64,000 nt of DNA, taken from the NCBI RefSeq assembly GCF_032714495.1, contig NZ_JAWDKB010000007.1:1-64000 (forward strand), in the 5' to 3' direction. The position numbers and the translations under genes were made by a program. A model generated the notes under the pieces. That model made no database searches. It saw only the letters and a list, made by a program, of their open reading frames with translations, and was not told the origin of the DNA. The stretch is from Methanorbis rubei (GTDB lineage: Archaea; Halobacteriota; Methanomicrobia; Methanomicrobiales; Methanocorpusculaceae). Of this stretch, positions 1 through 8,405 are shown piece after piece (positions within the stretch are counted from its first letter, which is position 1; each line of letters starts with the position of its first letter).

Positions 1-108
1 ATAGCAGAGAGGTTCCACCCGGACCCATTCCGAACCCGGCAGTTAAGCTCTCTTACGTCGGATACTGTACTGAGATACGCGAGTTCTCGGGAACTATTCA
101 ACGCTGCA
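1..108 (+). rRNA. rrf: 5S ribosomal RNA, 5' end outside the window
   Basis: The first ~108 bases match the body and 3' part of a 5S rRNA. They contain the conserved loop segments CCCATTCCGAAC and GGCAGTTAAGC and a closing GATACGCGAG...CTCGGGAAC arm. Only the first ~10-15 bases of the gene are missing at the window edge. No 23S or tRNA is visible downstream, so this is either the end of an rRNA operon or a solo 5S gene. The exact 3' end is uncertain by a few bases. Confidence 0.93.
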
Positions 109-182
109 CCCCCTTCCTTTTGATTGATTGTTTTGTAATGTTTTTTTGAAGAGCGGGGAGCTTTTGTGAATTTTGTTTGAAA

Positions 183-364
183 TGAAACGCGAATAGCGCG
201 AATCGCATGCCTTCGGCCTGCTCACCGCTTCTCGGAATAAAAATTTTCAGGATAGTATTCAAGGATTATTTTTTGGATGCATCTGGTTATTCAAAAATAT
301 GCTGATAATTTTCTTTATCTTTTGAAAAATCGCCATTGGCGATTTTTTATTCGCGTTTCACTCC
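183..364. repeat. Palindromic repeat, family II (CGCGAATA / AAAATCGCC)
   Basis: The left end carries CGCGAATAGCGCGAAT followed by the GCATGCCTTCGGCCTGC module. The right end carries AAAAATCGCCATTGGCGAT and then ATTCGCGTTTCA, so the outer ends are inverted repeats. The same arms occur at 11126-11284 and 38051-38551. No credible gene lies inside. Confidence 0.75.
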
Positions 365-387
365 AAACAACAAAAGTCTCGTCGACC

Positions 388-471
388 ATGACCCAAGCAT
401 CTGCTCCGGTGTTCGGCATGGTTGTCGGGCTGTTCGCAGCTGGTCTGCTGATCAGAAGGCGACTCTCGTAA
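388..471 (+). pseudogene. Orphan C-terminal membrane-anchor fragment of a surface protein
   Basis: This reading frame has no plausible 5' part; upstream it runs into a palindromic repeat. It encodes about 27 residues ending APVFGMVVGLFAAG...RRRLS and a stop: a short Pro/Phe/Gly motif, one hydrophobic helix, then an arginine cluster. That layout resembles the C-terminal sorting tags (PGF-CTERM-like) of archaeal surface proteins. A near-identical tail occurs at 4724-4807. I read it as the remnant of a surface-protein gene whose body was lost or replaced. It could also be a tiny membrane peptide. Confidence 0.5.
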
Positions 472-588
472 GAGAGTAACCACTCTTCTTTTTTCTGCTC
501 AGGACTTGGTGTCAAGTCTGGGTAAAACCGCGCACGAACCTCGCAGACCCAATGGCTCGGTTGTATTTCATGCGAATTTGAAAATACG

Positions 589-664
589 TTTCGAGAGTTT
601 TTTGATCAGTAATTTATGGCGAATATGTGGTTTTTGATCAATTCTGATCAGCAATCTCTCGAAA
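589..664. promoter_or_regulatory. Inverted repeat with TGATCA sites upstream of the surface-protein gene
   Basis: TTTCGAGAG (589-597) and CTCTCGAAA (656-664) form inverted arms. Between them, TGATCA occurs three times (about 603-608, 635-640, 645-650). The rest of 472-886 is AT-rich with no gene. This may be an operator or hairpin for the gene starting at 887; function is inferred from position only. Confidence 0.35.
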
Positions 665-886
665 AAGAATCTGCGAGAGGTCTTCAATCCGGATTTTATG
701 GTCATACATTAGGTCTGCTTGAAAATAAAGCTCAGAATGAGTAGAACGGAATAATTATTCTCGCGAATAACCCGGGCAAGTTTTATTTTCTCTCAAAAAC
801 CACGTACAAATGTCTTAGGATTACATGACCTGATTTTGAGAAACTCTGCTGTTTCTGCAAGCTCATCTCTCCTGAGGAGGAATCAC

Positions 887-3800
887 ATGCTTTTACGAAC
901 ATGCGGGACACAATGTCCCAAAACCGAGGCAGGAGAACTTGGACGCGGTGGTGTACTCGCGGTCAAAGCTCCTGAACGAAGAGAAGACCCAGACCGCACT
1001 ATGGCTGCGGCTGCCGCTTCTGAAGGAAAAAATACTACAAAATATCTCTGGCTTGCAACTACCTCTCTTTTACTAATATTCTTGCTGATGGCGGGAGCTG
1101 TCAGTGCAGAAGGATGGAATGTCGTTACAACAGCAGAAGAACTGCGATCCAATCTCACTGTCGGCAACAATGTAACACTTGGCGACTCTTTCACCGATGC
1201 AGGCACATCCTCACTGATCATTGAAAATGCAAATCCTGTACTTGATCTGAACGGCAAGACGCTCACTTTTTCGGGAATTACAAATAGTGCACTTGTCATC
1301 GGCAATGATACCGCAAACAAAAAAGGATCACTCACCATTCAGGACTCACTCGGAAATGGTGGAATAAAAGTACCAAATGGATACTTATTTTTCGTGCGAA
1401 ACGCCAGCACTCTCACCCTGAACGCAGGTTCGTTTGAGGCAAAATATTTTGTTGTCTCCACAAATGCCAACGGAGAGTGGAATGACCCAACCATCACCAT
1501 CGGCCAGGATGTGACCCTCACCACACCAGACACAGCGATCTATATCCCTGCACAAGGGAGCAACGTGACCATTACCGGTGCGAAAATCAACGGAGGTCTT
1601 GGTGGAGTATGCGTCGCATCCGGTAATGTTACCATCACCGATACCGAGATCACTGTTTCGGGTCAGAGTAGCCCGCGATGGAACGACGTAGACGGATCTG
1701 CAGATGACGGATCGGCTGTTGTAGTGCAGAAAAAGAGTGCTGCATACAAAGGTGATGTCAATCTGAAACTTCTGGGCAACACCGTCGTCGACGGTCCCAC
1801 CGCAGATGCACTGCATAATTACATCCGCAAAAATCCTGATGATCCAGGAAAAACCACCGTAACTATTGCAGATACTGTTCGGTTCAACGGAGCACTCAGA
1901 AGCTATCAGTATGGTACCGCCACAAGTGATATCGGCGGCATATTCCAGAATGAAAGCGGCGAAATTCTTCTCTATCCCGGTTTAAGTCAGGATGGTGTTG
2001 CATGGGGCGGTGACGCCGTCAATGGCTGGACGCTTACCATCTCCAAATCCGGCAGTTACAAACTGATGGAGAGTTTCGATTACGCTCCCTACACGAGTGC
2101 CAACCGGCTTTCTATCACCAATGACGTAACCCTCGATCTGAATGGTCACACCATCACCGCTCAGAGAGCCTCATCTGCTGGTGATACCGCATTCATCAGT
2201 GTGAGCGAGAAAACGCTGACCATCAACGGAAACGGAGGTGGAATTTCCACCTCAGGTACAAGTTCTGACGGTTTCAAGTCATGTCTCTTCCTTGCTGGAA
2301 AGAACAGCACATTAACGATAAACTCTGGAACATTCTCCAGCAACGGAATTGTCATCTCTGAGAACGGAGCTGTAAGCCCGAGTTATGCAAACCCAACCAT
2401 CATCCTCAACGGCGGAACTTTCACCTCATCGAACTCTACGGCGGTTTACATGACTGCGGATGACGGCACGCTTACCGTTGCAGACGGAGTTGCCATCACC
2501 GGCAAGACTGCGGGTATTGAGATACGCTCAGGCAAGGCAGAAATCACCGGCGGCAAAATTCATGCAACCGGCAGTAACAATTATCCGCCCTTATCAGCGG
2601 TTCCTGCAAACCCAATCAGTGACGGCTCGGCTATTGTTCTCGTTTCAAAACCGGATGCATACACAGCAGATATTGAGTTGACGGTTGGTGGAACCAGCAC
2701 AGAGCTCATCAGCACGAATGGTGCAGCGATCCGCAACTATGTCCGCAATGGGGATGGAAAGGGCGGTATCAAAGCCTCTAACGATACGATCAACGTGATC
2801 GTTTCAGATACCGCGAAGCTTTCCGGAAAGACAGCAGTGATCGAGAACACTCATTACTCCGGCGATACAACTCCTGTCGTCGGCACCTTCAACCTCAACG
2901 GCGGTTACTACAAATGTACTGATGCTGCCGCGGGAGTTCTGCTGAAAGATGTTACTCCCACGTATCTGGCGAATCACATTATGAGCGATACTCCGGTCAT
3001 GGACGGCTATTACGGCATCATCTCAGTCGAACCGATACATTCGCCGGGCGGAACGGTTAATGATGCCTGCGGCTGCATCGATGTCAGTGCGGGGGACATA
3101 GAACTGATTGGAAACACAGTAAACATCACCGTTCCCGAGATATCTGGTGTGGTTGCCGTAAACTTCACATTGACCTATCCGGGCGGGGTAGAGGTATATG
3201 GAAACCAGATTCAGCCAAATGTCTCCGGCGAGATCCCCAAAGTAGAGATGATCTATTCTCCGGTTTCACTGAGGGTTTTCGAAGTTGGTCGGTTTTATCT
3301 GACAGTTGAAGGAAATCCAACCGGAGCAGAAAATCTCTCCAGACTTCTGAACGGGACTGCAATTCCGTTTATCTCAACCGAAATAAACGATGAGGCGAGA
3401 GACAAACTTCCCACTACAGCTGTCTACATCGGCATGGTTACGGTGGATTACACCAACTACAGCAGATATGTTGGCACTCCAACCCTGCTGATGACGTTTG
3501 GCATTCTGGATGTCGGCGAGTTTGAGGGCATGGATTACCGGAAAATATTTGTTTTCCATGTTGACAAGGACGGTAAGGTAACGAAGATACCCACAACTCA
3601 GAGTTATCATGGCAATGATTGGTACACGTTCACCGCCACTTTCACCGATGCATCTCCACTGATTCTTGCCTATGATCCGAGCGGCGGCCCGGGCCCGGTT
3701 CCCCCGGGGCCTTCAGATTCTTCTGACGGCAACATGGAAAACGCGTTCCGTGTCCTCTTCGATTCCAAAGGCGGCAGTTTTGTACAACCGGCAACGTATC

Positions 3801-4372
3801 TTTCCTACGGTGACCGCGTTCCAAAGCCCAGTGAACCAACTAAAGATGGTTACACTTTCTCAGGCTGGCACAAGGATGAGGCATGCACGATTCTCTGGAT
3901 CTTCAGCGAGGATGCAATTCCTGGCGACATGACGCTGTATGCGAAGTGGATCAGCACCGCAACTCCAGTTGTAACCCCGTCAGTAGAACCGACAACAGAG
4001 CCTCCGGTACCAACCATGCAGCCCACCGCCGCACCAACAATTACGGACGTCACCATCTCACCGCCGATTGAGATTGATGACGACAGCAAATCTGGTACCG
4101 AAAATAACGGGGTGTTCTTCATTATCCTCCTACTGTTGCTGCTGTTCCTCCTGTTCCTGATCTATCTCCTCCGCCACACCGTAATCTTCCTTGTTCATAC
4201 AGCGGAAGGTATCGAAAAGTATCGCATCAGAATCTGGCATGGGAAAAAAATCGATCCGAAAAAACTACCCGAACTTCTCAGAACAGCCGACTGGTATCTC
4301 GACAAAGAACACAGTAACCGCTGGGACATGAAAGAAGATCGTGTCACCCGAAATATCACGCTCTATCACTAA
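887..4372 (+). CDS. Giant surface protein: beta-helix repeats, InlB-type repeat, C-terminal membrane anchor
   Basis: About 1161 residues. The start at ATG 887 is chosen for the GAGGAGG ribosome site six bases upstream. Residues 1-50 form an odd hydrophilic extension before a signal-type hydrophobic helix (~52-71) ending AVSA. Two long halves (~nt 1120-1980 and 2025-2950) repeat the theme VTLDLNG(K/H)T(L/I)T, typical of right-handed parallel beta-helix adhesins. A Gly/Pro linker follows. Residues ~953-1021 are an InlB/Flg_new-like repeat (GYTFSGWHKD, LYAKW). After a Thr/Pro-rich stalk comes a Leu-rich transmembrane helix (~1073-1095) and a basic cytoplasmic tail of ~65 residues. Likely a cell-surface adhesin or S-layer-associated protein; the ligand is unknown. 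The tail differs from the short RRR anchors found on both sides of the gene. Confidence 0.85.
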   Translation: MLLRTCGTQCPKTEAGELGRGGVLAVKAPERREDPDRTMAAAAASEGKNTTKYLWLATTSLLLIFLLMAGAVSAEGWNVVTTAEELRSNLTVGNNVTLGDSFTDAGTSSLIIENANPVLDLNGKTLTFSGITNSALVIGNDTANKKGSLTIQDSLGNGGIKVPNGYLFFVRNASTLTLNAGSFEAKYFVVSTNANGEWNDPTITIGQDVTLTTPDTAIYIPAQGSNVTITGAKINGGLGGVCVASGNVTITDTEITVSGQSSPRWNDVDGSADDGSAVVVQKKSAAYKGDVNLKLLGNTVVDGPTADALHNYIRKNPDDPGKTTVTIADTVRFNGALRSYQYGTATSDIGGIFQNESGEILLYPGLSQDGVAWGGDAVNGWTLTISKSGSYKLMESFDYAPYTSANRLSITNDVTLDLNGHTITAQRASSAGDTAFISVSEKTLTINGNGGGISTSGTSSDGFKSCLFLAGKNSTLTINSGTFSSNGIVISENGAVSPSYANPTIILNGGTFTSSNSTAVYMTADDGTLTVADGVAITGKTAGIEIRSGKAEITGGKIHATGSNNYPPLSAVPANPISDGSAIVLVSKPDAYTADIELTVGGTSTELISTNGAAIRNYVRNGDGKGGIKASNDTINVIVSDTAKLSGKTAVIENTHYSGDTTPVVGTFNLNGGYYKCTDAAAGVLLKDVTPTYLANHIMSDTPVMDGYYGIISVEPIHSPGGTVNDACGCIDVSAGDIELIGNTVNITVPEISGVVAVNFTLTYPGGVEVYGNQIQPNVSGEIPKVEMIYSPVSLRVFEVGRFYLTVEGNPTGAENLSRLLNGTAIPFISTEINDEARDKLPTTAVYIGMVTVDYTNYSRYVGTPTLLMTFGILDVGEFEGMDYRKIFVFHVDKDGKVTKIPTTQSYHGNDWYTFTATFTDASPLILAYDPSGGPGPVPPGPSDSSDGNMENAFRVLFDSKGGSFVQPATYLSYGDRVPKPSEPTKDGYTFSGWHKDEACTILWIFSEDAIPGDMTLYAKWISTATPVVTPSVEPTTEPPVPTMQPTAAPTITDVTISPPIEIDDDSKSGTENNGVFFIILLLLLLFLLFLIYLLRHTVIFLVHTAEGIEKYRIRIWHGKKIDPKKLPELLRTADWYLDKEHSNRWDMKEDRVTRNITLYH

Positions 4373-4652
4373 GAGCGCTGTATAATATCCGACAGATTCA
4401 CACTGATCCCCTATGTGCGATCCGTGTGAATCTCTTCGTTTGGATTACTGATCGATGTGCACTCTTGTCGTCTTCTGGGCATATGTCGGTAAATATCTTC
4501 AGAAAACCCTCAAAAATCACTGCTGGCGTTGTTTCATTTGCGTTATTTACGCGAAACTGCGAAGCTGCGAAGCAGTGAACACGGCGGAATGGTATGTGAT
4601 TACGACCCTGCTTGCAGGGGAACCAAGCAAGCCATAGGTATGCGAGTGAATC

Positions 4653-4730
4653 CGAGCCGGGTTGATTCTGTGGGCTGCTCCGCCCATTACGGGCGGAAGC
4701 CGTCCCACATTAGAATCGAAGCGGGGAGGG
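4653..4730. repeat. Palindromic repeat, family IV (GATTCTGTGGGCTG / CACATTAGAATC)
   Basis: GAGCCGGGTTGATTCTG begins the element. A GC-rich hairpin (CCGCCCATTACGGGCGG) forms the centre, and CATTAGAATC..AAGCGGGG ends it. The element shares these blocks with 5986-6094 and 6331-6442. It runs directly into the orphan anchor fragment at 4724-4807, so a repeat now replaces the missing body of that gene. Confidence 0.7.
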
Positions 4731-4807
4731 AGGCTCCTGCTCCGGTGTTCGGTGTGGTTATTGGGCTGTTCGCGGCTGGTGTACTGATGAGAAGGAGGTC
4801 TCCATAA
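4724..4807 (+). pseudogene. Second orphan C-terminal membrane-anchor fragment
   Basis: The in-frame tail reads APAPVFGVVIGLFAAGVLMRRR plus two residues and a stop, matching the fragment at 388-471 at most positions. Upstream it is continuous with a palindromic repeat, not with protein-like sequence. Together the two fragments flank the intact surface gene at 887-4372. They are probably decayed or recombined ends of surface-protein genes. Expression as a small membrane peptide cannot be excluded. Confidence 0.5.
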
Positions 4808-5122
4808 GACGAAAAACCGTCTTCGGGGTGCGAGAGAAAAACAACTTCTCTTTTCCACTCCGCAAGATTATTTAAGCAACGGATGATATTACATTGAGAG
4901 TACATTTGGTCTCATGGTGAGGCCACTCGTCACTGCCAAACCGAACTCAAAGGCTGCCTGAGGCAGTACTGGCGGCCATAGATAATTCTGCGCAAAATAT
5001 GATGATCCAGATACTTTTCATGTAATTCCTATCTGGAAATGGGTACACACATATGCCCGCCATCAAAACAGCACACTGCGCGGGATTATCTGCCGATACC
5101 GGTAAAAAACAATTTTTTTTTG

Positions 5123-5297
5123 AATAGGACTTACGCGGTGATGAGTTTCATTGTTTGGGATTTTTCTGTAGGTGGTCTCGCTTGAAGTAACCACGTATCG
5201 CATGCCTTTGGCCTGCGATACGTGGTTGCCCCAAATAAAATCAAGGACAAAGAATCCCTTTTTTTCTTATGTTATTTCATACCGCGTAAGTCCTATT
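5123..5297. repeat. Palindromic element, family I (17-bp perfect terminal inverted repeats)
   Basis: The ends AATAGGACTTACGCGGT (5123-5139) and its exact complement (5281-5297) bound a 175-bp element. Its interior folds again (AACCACGTATCGCA...TGCGATACGTGGTT around a GGCC centre). It has no coding capacity. Related elements lie at 14357-14428, 38175-38505, 49951-50031 and 53716-53905, so this looks like a non-autonomous (MITE-like) mobile repeat. It occupies part of the 4808-5493 gap, in which I see no gene. Confidence 0.8.
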
Positions 5298-5493
5298 GAT
5301 ATAAAACCGCTTATTGATGCGAATCTGTAATCTGTTGATTGTTCTGTCTTTTTCCCTAAATTTTCTCACTTCTGTCGAAAAACGCCCGCGAACTCGCATT
5401 GATTACTGATCACAACTAATACTCTTCTGTTGCAAAGCGGCCGCTCCTGTAACACCAAAAACTCCACACAAAAAACAAAAGGAAACAACTGAA

Positions 5494-5985
5494 ATGCCAC
5501 TCGACTTCACCCCCACCTCTATTCAGAAAGCCGCAAAACGCGTCTTCACGGTGCCCATCACCAATGCCGCCGCGTTTGATGCAAACATCGCCGCACTCAA
5601 AGACGAGACCAATCCTCTCGGCACAATCGCAGGCGGCATCACCACCACCGAAGCGTACTACAAAGCAACGATCGCCTACCTCAACCCGCTTGGGAAAGTT
5701 CTCGGCACCATTGTTGTCACCGCCCCGACCCGTGATACCTATGACAGCGTGATCGCAGATATTCTTGCAGACACTGCCATCAGCACTGCGTTTGGTGAGA
5801 ACACCATCGCCGACCGCAACAATACCAAAGATAACTGGTACGTCAAACTCAGACTCCGCGACCCGACCGGCGAGACCTATTACCTCGCCTTCAACAGAGG
5901 GGAGCTTAAGATCAGCTCTTACGGAGATGATGCCATCCTCGCCAGAGCCGAGGCATGGGCGGATACAATCACCAACCTAAACTAA
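5494..5985 (+). CDS. Unrecognised 163-residue soluble protein
   Basis: Not recognised. The start is ATG 5494, preceded by the purine stretch AAAGGAAACAACTGAA. The product is Thr/Ala-rich with no signal peptide or membrane helix. The N-terminus TPTSIQKAAKRVFTVPIT is followed by several short predicted strands, and the C-terminal ~70 residues (NWYVKLRLRDPTGETYYLAF) look like a beta-rich fold. Codons strongly favour C in third position, as in the lipoprotein gene downstream. It lies among palindromic repeats in an accessory region, so recent acquisition (plasmid or virus) is possible but unproven. Confidence 0.65.
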   Translation: MPLDFTPTSIQKAAKRVFTVPITNAAAFDANIAALKDETNPLGTIAGGITTTEAYYKATIAYLNPLGKVLGTIVVTAPTRDTYDSVIADILADTAISTAFGENTIADRNNTKDNWYVKLRLRDPTGETYYLAFNRGELKISSYGDDAILARAEAWADTITNLN

Positions 5986-6094
5986 CCGCCCCGCTTCAAT
6001 TCTAATATGGGACTGCGGGCCTTTGGCCCGCAGCCCCATAGAATTAAACCGGCTCGGCATCTCTCGTCCCTTCGGGACTCGGTCTCACGGTTGA
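5986..6094. repeat. Palindromic repeat, family IV, left copy
   Basis: Starts one base after the preceding stop codon: CCGCCCCGCTTC..ATTCTAATATGGGACTGCGGGCC, a GGCCCGCAG return arm, then AACCGGCTCGGCATCTCTCG and CTCACGGTT. Most of it is the reverse complement of 6331-6442, so the small gene at 6142-6291 sits between inverted copies. The hairpin directly after 5985 may also act as a transcript 3' end. Confidence 0.75.
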
Positions 6095-6141
6095 TTGAGA
6101 TTATTTGAAAACTGACTACACAACGAAACGGAGAAACAATC

Positions 6142-6291
6142 ATGGACACCATCACCACCATCCTCATCATCGGCATTGCTGCCCAAGGCATTACCGGCGC
6201 TGTCCTCATCCTCGCAGGACCCATTTACGCCTGGAACGACCGGTGGCTTGACAGAACTCATCGGACAACTGCTGATGAAAATCGGGAGTAA
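6142..6291 (+). CDS. Small putative membrane protein (49 residues)
   Basis: ATG at 6142, preceded by CGGAGAAACAATC, opens a 49-residue frame. It has one hydrophobic helix (ITTILIIGIAAQGITG through LILAGPIYAW) and a charged tail (RWLDRTHRTTADENRE). It is not recognised. The last 50 bases are repeated 200 bp downstream. The two differences between copies are silent in the +1 frame (GGLTELIGQLLMKIGSK) but change residues in this frame, so the original tail may have been read in the other frame and the gene may be frameshifted. Confidence 0.45.
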   Translation: MDTITTILIIGIAAQGITGAVLILAGPIYAWNDRWLDRTHRTTADENRE

Positions 6292-6330
6292 AATCTCGAT
6301 CTATTTTTTTAAAATTCGTTTTTCCTGCTT

Positions 6331-6442
6331 AACCGTGAGAACGAGTCCCGAAGGGACGAGAGATGCCGAGCCGGTTTGATTCTGTGGGCTGTGCCGCCCG
6401 TTACGGGCGGAAACAGCTCACATTAGAATCAGAGCGGGGCGG
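6331..6442. repeat. Palindromic repeat, family IV, right (inverted) copy
   Basis: AACCGTGAGAACGAGTCCC...GCCGAGCCGGTTTGATTCTGTGGG, a CCGCCCGTTACGGGCGG hairpin, then CATTAGAATCAGAGCGGGGCGG. Reverse-complement homologue of 5986-6094 and direct homologue of 4653-4730. It lies between the two copies of the 53-bp direct repeat. Confidence 0.75.
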
Positions 6443-6494
6443 GTGGCTTGACAGAACTCATCGGGCAACTGCTGATGAAGATCGGGAGTAAAAT
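6442..6494 (+). repeat. 53-bp direct duplication of the end of the small gene
   Basis: Bases 6442-6494 repeat 6242-6294 with two mismatches, exactly 200 bp apart, starting GGTGGCTTGACAG and ending GAGTAAAATC. The intervening DNA is a family IV palindrome. This is either a segmental duplication of the gene 3' end or a trace of element insertion. The rest of 6495-6733 shows no gene; it is the AT-rich upstream region of the lipoprotein. Confidence 0.8.
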
Positions 6495-6733
6495 CCCAAC
6501 CTTATTTTTTGCGCGAACCGCTCAGTCCAATATCACATATCAATTCTGCAAACAACTCCCCTTCCTCCCTCTCCCGAAATCCTCCTCATCCACATTGCCC
6601 CTCGTTCTCTCATCAGGTACGTCATAGGGAATTTCCTGAAATTTCATTTCATTTTGAAAACCAACCTCATATAACTGAGAAAAAAATTGTAGTTAAAGCT
6701 ACCCTTTTAATCTCTACAGACCAACGATAAGAT

Positions 6734-8134
6734 ATGAAACGCACAGGACTTGTGTTACTCGCCCTCATACTCGTAGGCGGACTCGTCTTTGCAGCAGGCT
6801 GCATAACAGCCCCTGCATCTCAGTCCCCTGAGGGCAAATGGATCCTCACCGATTTCGGATCCAACGCGACCCCAGACCACCCGATGGGTGTCATCGACCT
6901 TCAGATAGCTGGCACCAACGTCTCCGGCAACAGCGGCGTAAACCAGTACTTCGGCACTGCCACCATCGACGCAGCCAACGGAAAAATCAGCTTCGTCACG
7001 CTCGGCACCACCAGAATGGCAGGATCCGAAGAGATGATGGCACAGGAACAGGCATACCTTGCAGCCCTTGCCAACGTTACCGGTTACAAAGTTGCTGACG
7101 GCAACCTCATCCTGACCGACTCTGCTGGCGCAGTTCTTCTCACGTTCGCAGCAATGCCTGCCGTAACCCTTGACAAAACCTCATGGATTCTTGCCGACGA
7201 CAAAAACGTCACCCTTGAGTTCGCCAACGGCATATTCAACGGCAACGCTCCGGTCAACTTCTACTCAGGCGCATGGTATGTCACCGGAACCAACGGCATC
7301 CAGTTCGGCAACGTCATCTCCACACTGATGGCAGGGCCGACAGACGCAATGAACGCAGAGTCTGCCTACTTCAAAGCGCTCGCCAACACAACCAGCTACA
7401 AAATCACTAACGGAAACCTCGTCCTCATGGACGCCTCCGGCAGCACTCTCCTGACCTTCAGGGAAAATATTGTCGAAATTGGCATCACCATCACCGGCAG
7501 CTGGACGCTCTCCACCGACAAAAACGTAACCATCGACTTCGACACATTCGGCGAGGTCAGCGGCAAAGCTCCGGTTAACTCTTACTTCGGCAACGTAACC
7601 ATCACCGGCACCACCATCAGCTTCGGCCCGATCGGTTCCACCAAGATGGCAGGACCTGAAGTCGCGATGAACGCTGAGTCCGCATACTTCGCAGCTCTTG
7701 CGAACGCCACCGGTTACAAGTACGGTTCAACCACCCTTGACCTGCTTGACGCCGACGGCAACACCATCCTGACCTTTGTCAGACCGGTCAACGCAGGCCC
7801 TATCTCTGCAAAAGCCCTGCCCGGCATGGAAAAACACGGGCTCGTGAACGAGTGGCTCCTTGCTGACGACAACGCTGTTACCCTCACCTTCACGTCCGAA
7901 GGCACCTTCAACGGACATGCTCCGGTCAACTCCTACTCCGGCAGCTACACCGAGACCCCTGACAGCCTTATCCTCAGCGATGTTATCACCACCCTTATGG
8001 CAGGGCCGGAAGCTGCGATGAATGCTGAGTCTGCATATTATGCGGCTCTCGGCAAAGTTGCTGACTACAGAGTCGTTGACGGCAGACTCTACCTCAACGA
8101 TGCGGCAGGAAATACTCTGCTGACGTTTGTGTGA
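6734..8134 (+). CDS. Lipoprotein with four META (HslJ-like) domains
   Basis: 466 residues. The N-terminal signal MKRTGLVLLALILVGGLVFA ends in a lipobox (FAAGC, Cys23), so the protein is probably lipid-anchored outside the cell. Four tandem copies of a ~100-residue META/DUF306 domain follow (about 30-140, 145-235, 240-350, 365-466). Each carries G.W.L, a G.(A/S)(P/G)VN.Y.G strand, TTLMAGPE.AMNAESAY and a final NTLLTF block. META domains occur in HslJ and in secreted stress or adhesion proteins; the role here is unknown. The gene is monocistronic, in an accessory region, with strongly C-biased codons. Confidence 0.9.
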   Translation: MKRTGLVLLALILVGGLVFAAGCITAPASQSPEGKWILTDFGSNATPDHPMGVIDLQIAGTNVSGNSGVNQYFGTATIDAANGKISFVTLGTTRMAGSEEMMAQEQAYLAALANVTGYKVADGNLILTDSAGAVLLTFAAMPAVTLDKTSWILADDKNVTLEFANGIFNGNAPVNFYSGAWYVTGTNGIQFGNVISTLMAGPTDAMNAESAYFKALANTTSYKITNGNLVLMDASGSTLLTFRENIVEIGITITGSWTLSTDKNVTIDFDTFGEVSGKAPVNSYFGNVTITGTTISFGPIGSTKMAGPEVAMNAESAYFAALANATGYKYGSTTLDLLDADGNTILTFVRPVNAGPISAKALPGMEKHGLVNEWLLADDNAVTLTFTSEGTFNGHAPVNSYSGSYTETPDSLILSDVITTLMAGPEAAMNAESAYYAALGKVADYRVVDGRLYLNDAAGNTLLTFV

Positions 8135-8163
8135 ATATCATATCCCCAAACACACCAAACCAA

Positions 8164-8178
8164 TTTTTTTCTTTTTTG
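8164..8178 (+). terminator. T-rich transcription terminator after the META lipoprotein
   Basis: TTTTTTTCTTTTTT lies 30 bases after the stop codon. Runs of T on the coding strand are the usual archaeal termination signal. Confidence 0.5.
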
Positions 8179-8205
8179 TGGTTTTGTCTATTAATTCCTG
8201 CTTCC

Positions 8206-8400
8206 CACTATTCGCACGCCGTTCCGTCGTGCTCACTGCTTCGCAGCTTCACAGAAAAAAACATCACAGAGAGGCGTGAACATCACTGAATCCGAAACAA
8301 TTCATTTCTGTGACGTTCACGTTTGCTCCGTGATGTTTTCTGCGATGTTCAGTGTGTTCCGTTTTTCCGTGGGCGGAGCAGGCAAAGCCGAAAAAAAGTA
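8206..8400. repeat. Palindromic element, family III (CCGTGGGCGGAGC)
   Basis: Contains CATCACAGAGAGGCGTGAAC paired with GTTCACGTTTGCTCCGTGATG and ends CCGTTTTTCCGTGGGCGGAGC. It closely matches 9487-9748. It fills most of the gap between the lipoprotein and the membrane protein on the other strand. No coding sequence is evident. Confidence 0.75.
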
Positions 8401-8405
8401 TGAAT

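Noticed and set aside
887-1338. Minus-strand 151-residue frame within the surface-protein gene
   Set aside because: No domain and no ribosome site; the plus-strand signal peptide and repeats explain the region.
5123-5297. Palindromic elements as a CRISPR array
   Set aside because: The copies are dispersed singly over the window and are themselves hairpins; there is no regular repeat-spacer spacing and no cas gene.
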